Source of the DNA: Duganella sp. OV510
GTDB taxonomy: Bacteria; Pseudomonadota; Gammaproteobacteria; Burkholderiales; Burkholderiaceae_D
Assembly: GCF_900100205.1 (NCBI RefSeq)
Contig: NZ_FNEQ01000004.1
Coordinates: 248,001 to 312,000 of the forward strand
Length of the DNA: 64,000 nt
Reading direction: 5' to 3'
The position numbers were made by a program, and so were the translations under genes. Below are positions 60,362 to 64,000 of this stretch, one piece after another. Below the pieces are notes generated by a model that saw nothing but the letters and a program-made list of their open reading frames with translations, had not been told where the DNA came from and ran no database searches. Every line of letters starts with the position of its first letter. Positions within the stretch are counted from its first letter, which is position 1.

Positions 60362-61767
60362 CAGGATTCTCCCGCCAGCGGCAAGGTGATGCGGATCGAC
60401 AGGCCGCGTGGCACGGCGGTGTGGGTATGCGTGGCGGTGATGCTGCCGCCATGCGCCTCGACGATGCTGCGGCAGATCGACAGGCCCAGGCCGCTGCCGC
60501 CGGTGGCGCGGCTGCGTGCGCGGTCGCCGCGCCAGAAGCGTTCGAACAGCATCGGCAGGCCGGCATCGCTGACGCCGACGCCGTTGTCGGACAAGGTCAG
60601 CACCGCCTGACTGCGCAAGGTGTGCAGACCGATGCCCAGCTGGGTGGCGCCATCGGCATGCCGCAGCGTGTTGTTGAACAGGTTGCGCAGCAGCTGGCGC
60701 AGGCGCACGGTATCGCCGTCGACCATCATCACCTCCGGGCTGTCGACGATGATTTCCATGCCGGCTTGCGCCAGCGGCTCGCCCCACTTGTGGATTTCAT
60801 TGCGCAGCAGTGCGGCCAGGTCGAGCGGCTCGCGGCGGTAATTGAAGGCGCCCACTTCGGACAGCGTGATCTGGCGCATATCGTCCACCAGCCGGCTTAG
60901 TGTGGCGACCTCGTCCAACAATGCCTGCAGGCTGTCATTGTTGATCGGCTCGATGCCATCCTCCATCGCTTCCAGCTGCGCCTGCAAGACGGACAGCGGT
61001 GTGCGCAGCTCGTGCGAGATGTCGGCCATGAAGTGGCGGCGCAGCGCCTCGTTACTTTCCAGCGTGGCCACCATCAAATTGAAGTTGCGCGCCAGCGTGC
61101 CCAGCTCATCGCGTTGCGCGTGCGGCACACGCACGCCGTAATCGCCTTCGGCCACCTTCGACGCTGCGGCGATCAGGCGCCGCGTTGGCGCCACAAAGCT
61201 GCGCGCCAGCAGGATCGCTGCCAGCGCCGCCAGCACCAGTGTCGCCAGGCCGATGAACAGGCTGTCGCGCTGCTGCTGCGTCTGGAAAGTCAGTTCGGCT
61301 TCTTCCTGCAAGCCGCGTAGCGGCGCACCGGCCAGCGTGCCGACCGCCACGCCGTTGACCAGCACCGGCTGGTAGCGCAGGTCGTCGCCGGTTTGCAGGT
61401 TGCCGGCCAGATGGTTGCCCTGCATATCGTACAGACCCAAACGGCGCGGGGCTTTGTCGGGAACAGCGTAGTAGATGGAATCGCCGCCGGGACGCGGCGA
61501 CGTCGCGCGCTCGCGGCCGATGGCGCCGGTGTAGCGCTCCCAGGCGGCGCGGTTGTGCCGGATGAAGTCCCAGTTGCCGTGCTCCTGGTAGGCCTGCGCG
61601 AACTCATAGGCCATCGCTTCCATGCGGCGCGCCTCGACTTCGTTCAGGTAACCCTGGAAGCCGCGCTTGAAACTCCAGCGCGTGCCCAGCCCTACCCCCA
61701 CCGCCGTCAACACACTGACGATCAGCAAGGAAAGAAACAAGCGGGCAGTGATACCGATCTTGACCAT
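60361..61767 (-). CDS. baeS: Sensor histidine kinase BaeS-like
   Basis: The 468-residue kinase has TM1 at about 8-28 and a periplasmic part with YEFAQAYQEHGNWDFIRHNR, similar to BaeS (FxRGF...HGNWxFxxxN). TM2 near 180-200, HAMP, HisKA (FMADISHELRTPLSVLQAQL) and HATPase (GSGLGLSICRSIVEAHGGSI) follow. BaeSR responds to envelope stress and to indole-like or toxic compounds. The typical target mdtABC is not in the window. Confidence 0.88.
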   Translation of the reverse strand: MVKIGITARLFLSLLIVSVLTAVGVGLGTRWSFKRGFQGYLNEVEARRMEAMAYEFAQAYQEHGNWDFIRHNRAAWERYTGAIGRERATSPRPGGDSIYYAVPDKAPRRLGLYDMQGNHLAGNLQTGDDLRYQPVLVNGVAVGTLAGAPLRGLQEEAELTFQTQQQRDSLFIGLATLVLAALAAILLARSFVAPTRRLIAAASKVAEGDYGVRVPHAQRDELGTLARNFNLMVATLESNEALRRHFMADISHELRTPLSVLQAQLEAMEDGIEPINNDSLQALLDEVATLSRLVDDMRQITLSEVGAFNYRREPLDLAALLRNEIHKWGEPLAQAGMEIIVDSPEVMMVDGDTVRLRQLLRNLFNNTLRHADGATQLGIGLHTLRSQAVLTLSDNGVGVSDAGLPMLFERFWRGDRARSRATGGSGLGLSICRSIVEAHGGSITATHTHTAVPRGLSIRITLPLAGES

Positions 61768-61867
61768 CAGGCCATTTAGCCACGACGGCAGGCCGCCTTC
61801 AAGCGTGCTGGCGGAAACTACCGTAATTCTTCACAGAAACTCCACATTGTTGTGGAAGTGTATAGTG

Positions 61868-64000
61868 TCAGCCGCGCGGCAACGTTACAGCAAAGACAAC
61901 GTGCGGCGCATCATAGCGGTAAACGATGTCGCCGCCGTGCTGCTGCACGATCTGCTGCGCGATGTGCAGGCCAAGACCCAGACCGCCACGGTTACGTACA
62001 TTCCCGACCGAGGCGTGCTTTAGCGGACTGTACAGCGTGGGCAGCAGCTCGGCCGGTATCGCCGGCGCCACGTTGCGCACTTCCAGCAGTACCGCGTCGT
62101 CGCGCTCCGTCATCAGCACCTCGATCGTCTCGCCATGCGTGCCATGATGGCGGGCGTTGCTGACCAGGTTGCTCACCACCTGCATCATGCGGTCGCCGTC
62201 AACCTCGGCCACCAGCGCGGCCGGCAGGCTGGCGTCGATGCGCAATTCCGCGTAGGCGGTGCGCACTTCATCCAGCAAATCCTGCAGCAGCGGCACCAGG
62301 TCGACCTGGCTGCGCGCCAGGCCCAGGCCTAGGCCGCCGTTGATGCGGCTCATGTCCAGCACCTGGCTGATCAGGCGCTCCATGCGCGTGCTGGAGGCCT
62401 GGATGCGGCTGCTCATGGTGCTGGCGGCGCCGCCATGTTGCAGCACCGTGGCCGCCATATTGATCGAATGCAGCGGGCCGCGCAGGTCATGGCCCAGCAT
62501 TGCCAGCAGCTGCGCGCGGGCGCGGTCCGTCTCTACATGTTTGGCGACGCTGGCGCGGTGCATCTCGCCCAGCAGCTGGCTGGCTGCCAGCTTTTCAGCT
62601 GCATCCCACGACACGGCGCGGCCACGCACCATTTCGCGCCACTCGTCGAAGGAACCGCGTGGCGTCAGGCGCGGGCCCAGCGGGCCGATGCGCACGACTT
62701 TTTCCGGACGACCGGCCCAGCAGATGGTGTGGATCTGTTCGCGGCGCAAAGCCAGCAACCAGCCCGAGGTGGCGGGATCGAAGCGCAATGCCAGCAAGCC
62801 GGCCCACGGCGCCAGCAGCGGCCGGATCTGCGGCGGCCAGTCACCAACGGCGGTGTACTCGACCAGGTCATGGCCCTCTGCCGGCAACGACGCCACGATG
62901 TGCGCGGCCAAATCAGCGCTGATATCGCCATGCACCACCAGCTTACCGTACTGGGTAACAATCAATGCCTCGGCCTGCAAGGACTCGCACAGCGCCGGCG
63001 CATGTTCCAGCAGCGCGCGGGCGGGCTCGTCGTGGTGCAGCAGGGTCTCCATGACGCGCGTGCGCACCTCGGCCGACCGCTCGACCAGCCTGGCATTCGC
63101 GCGCGCTTCCATCGACTGCACCAGCGAAGCAATCACCTGCGCCATCACATCGGCTGCCATGCGCACCGAGTACGGCACCTGCAACGGTGACATATGGTGA
63201 CAGGCCAGCAAGCCCCACAGGCGACCAGCAACCACGATCGACACGCTCATCGATGCGCCTACGCCCATATTCTGCAAATACTCGATGTGGATCGGCGAGA
63301 CGCTGCGCAGCACGCTATGGCTCAGGTCCAGCGGCACATCGCCGGGACGGCCCAGCAGCGGCGATGGCGTGTAGTTGATGTCGGCAATCAGCCGCAGCGT
63401 GTTGATGATGTACAGCCGACGCGCCTGCGCTGGAATGTCGCTGGCCGGATAGCGGCGGCCCAGGTAGGGTTCCAGGTCCTCGCGGCGCGACTCGGCAGTG
63501 ACGTCGCCGCTGTCGTCCAGGTGGAAGCGGTAGGCCATCACGCGGTCGAAGCCGGTGATGGCGCGCACCTGGTCGGTTGCCAGCTGCAACAGCGCGTCGA
63601 TGGATTTCTGTCGCTTCAAGCGATCGATGGCGGCGTGCGCCTTCAGTGCAAAGGCGGCGACGGTGTCGCTCGGCGTGTCGCGGCGCTCAAATTCGATGAT
63701 CAGGCGGGCGTGGTAAACATGCACGATGCAATCAAACCGCACCGCGCCAACGCTGACTTCCAGCGCAGTGGCCGGCGCCTCGCCGTCCTCGACGCCATCC
63801 AGGCATTCGGCCACAGCCTGATGGACTTCGGCCGGCAGCGGCAGCGCAGCCAGTGGCGTGTTTAACACAAGTTTCAAATTCAACAACTGCGGGCTGTTGT
63901 CGCTCCAGCCCAACAGAATACCGTCGGCGTCGAAAGCCAGCAACGCGCCATGCGGCTGCACGCTGCCAGGAATGTGGATAGGCTCATCCGCACAATTGTC
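61868..64000 (-). CDS. bphP: Bacteriophytochrome histidine kinase (5' end outside the window)
   Basis: The reading frame runs from the stop at 61868 to the right edge and continues beyond. The visible N-terminus reads DNCADEPIHIPGSVQPHGAL, where the Cys in NC-x2-EPIHIPG matches the biliverdin-binding cysteine of bacteriophytochromes. PAS, GAF (YPASDIPAQARRLYI, SVSPIHIEYLQNMGV) and PHY (tongue PRGSFDEW) follow, and then HisKA (LAMLGHDLRGPLHSIN) and HATPase (GLGLGLHIAQQIVQQHGGDI). It senses red/far-red light and phosphorylates a response regulator. The start codon and any heme oxygenase gene lie outside. Only the first residues are missing. Confidence 0.93.
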   Translation of the reverse strand, partial: DNCADEPIHIPGSVQPHGALLAFDADGILLGWSDNSPQLLNLKLVLNTPLAALPLPAEVHQAVAECLDGVEDGEAPATALEVSVGAVRFDCIVHVYHARLIIEFERRDTPSDTVAAFALKAHAAIDRLKRQKSIDALLQLATDQVRAITGFDRVMAYRFHLDDSGDVTAESRREDLEPYLGRRYPASDIPAQARRLYIINTLRLIADINYTPSPLLGRPGDVPLDLSHSVLRSVSPIHIEYLQNMGVGASMSVSIVVAGRLWGLLACHHMSPLQVPYSVRMAADVMAQVIASLVQSMEARANARLVERSAEVRTRVMETLLHHDEPARALLEHAPALCESLQAEALIVTQYGKLVVHGDISADLAAHIVASLPAEGHDLVEYTAVGDWPPQIRPLLAPWAGLLALRFDPATSGWLLALRREQIHTICWAGRPEKVVRIGPLGPRLTPRGSFDEWREMVRGRAVSWDAAEKLAASQLLGEMHRASVAKHVETDRARAQLLAMLGHDLRGPLHSINMAATVLQHGGAASTMSSRIQASSTRMERLISQVLDMSRINGGLGLGLARSQVDLVPLLQDLLDEVRTAYAELRIDASLPAALVAEVDGDRMMQVVSNLVSNARHHGTHGETIEVLMTERDDAVLLEVRNVAPAIPAELLPTLYSPLKHASVGNVRNRGGLGLGLHIAQQIVQQHGGDIVYRYDAPHVVFAVTLPRG

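Noticed and set aside
1-64000. CRISPR arrays, tRNA, rRNA and riboswitches
   Set aside because: I found no regularly spaced repeats, cloverleaf-like or rRNA-like segments and no recognisable riboswitch in the intergenic regions.

Overview
The window comes from a GC-rich betaproteobacterium. Three things point to Oxalobacteraceae (a Duganella/Massilia/Janthinobacterium-type soil or plant-associated genome): the gene families present, a betaproteobacterial-style Tad (Flp) pilus operon, and scattered short inverted-repeat elements of the type common in Burkholderiales. That placement is inferred from gene content; no rRNA or tRNA gene lies in the window.

Layout. 1-1.2 kb: a scarred edge with a resolvase fragment joined to the tail of a Gly-rich peptide gene, then small genes. 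1.4-7.9 kb: secreted or periplasmic enzymes (solute-binding-like protein, Tat-exported dienelactone hydrolase, two almost identical Tat-exported alpha/beta hydrolases divergent from a LysR regulator) and a two-gene operon with a GIN-domain protein. 8.0-17.2 kb: a Tad pilus operon on the minus strand. It runs flp, tadV, an AAA+ ATPase, cpaB/rcpC, the secretin rcpA, a small lipoprotein, tadZ, tadA, tadB, tadC, with a hairpin behind flp that probably lowers expression of the downstream genes. 17.4-19.7 kb: a convergent diguanylate cyclase / HD-GYP phosphodiesterase pair. 19.8-29 kb: a LysR gene, an unknown secreted protein, a fused indolepyruvate ferredoxin oxidoreductase and the fused mutase IcmF, the last behind a perfect palindrome. 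29-31 kb: SoxR with its box in front of a RidA-family gene, a lipoprotein, and a VapBC-type toxin-antitoxin pair. 31-37 kb: a LacI regulator and a trehalose operon (otsA-otsB-GH15) in which OtsA carries an N-terminal membrane sensor-like module. 37-44 kb: mixed metabolic and regulatory genes. 44.5-53.8 kb: signal transduction (Aer-like MCP, then hybrid kinase-cheR-cheB-second kinase). 54-61.8 kb: TauD-type dioxygenase/LysR pair, a three-subunit membrane dehydrogenase (cytochrome c, GMC flavoprotein, gluconate-dehydrogenase subunit 3) and BaeSR. 61.9-64 kb: a bacteriophytochrome kinase that runs off the right edge and keeps the N-terminal biliverdin-binding cysteine motif.

How it fits together. 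The window is rich in environmental sensing (phytochrome, PAS-MCP, CHASE3-type hybrid kinase, BaeS, SoxR, c-di-GMP enzymes) next to surface structures (Flp pilus) and stress metabolism (trehalose, RidA, peroxidase-like hydrolases, AhpD-like proteins). The most notable items are the sensor-like T6P synthase, the SoxR box placed exactly on a RidA promoter, the recently duplicated hydrolases with unrelated leaders, the Tad operon lacking tadD/E/F/G but carrying an extra AAA+ ATPase, the MoaD-like/beta-propeller pair, and inverted-repeat elements that have become gene ends. Most long open frames opposite the genes listed here are GC-driven shadows and are left out.
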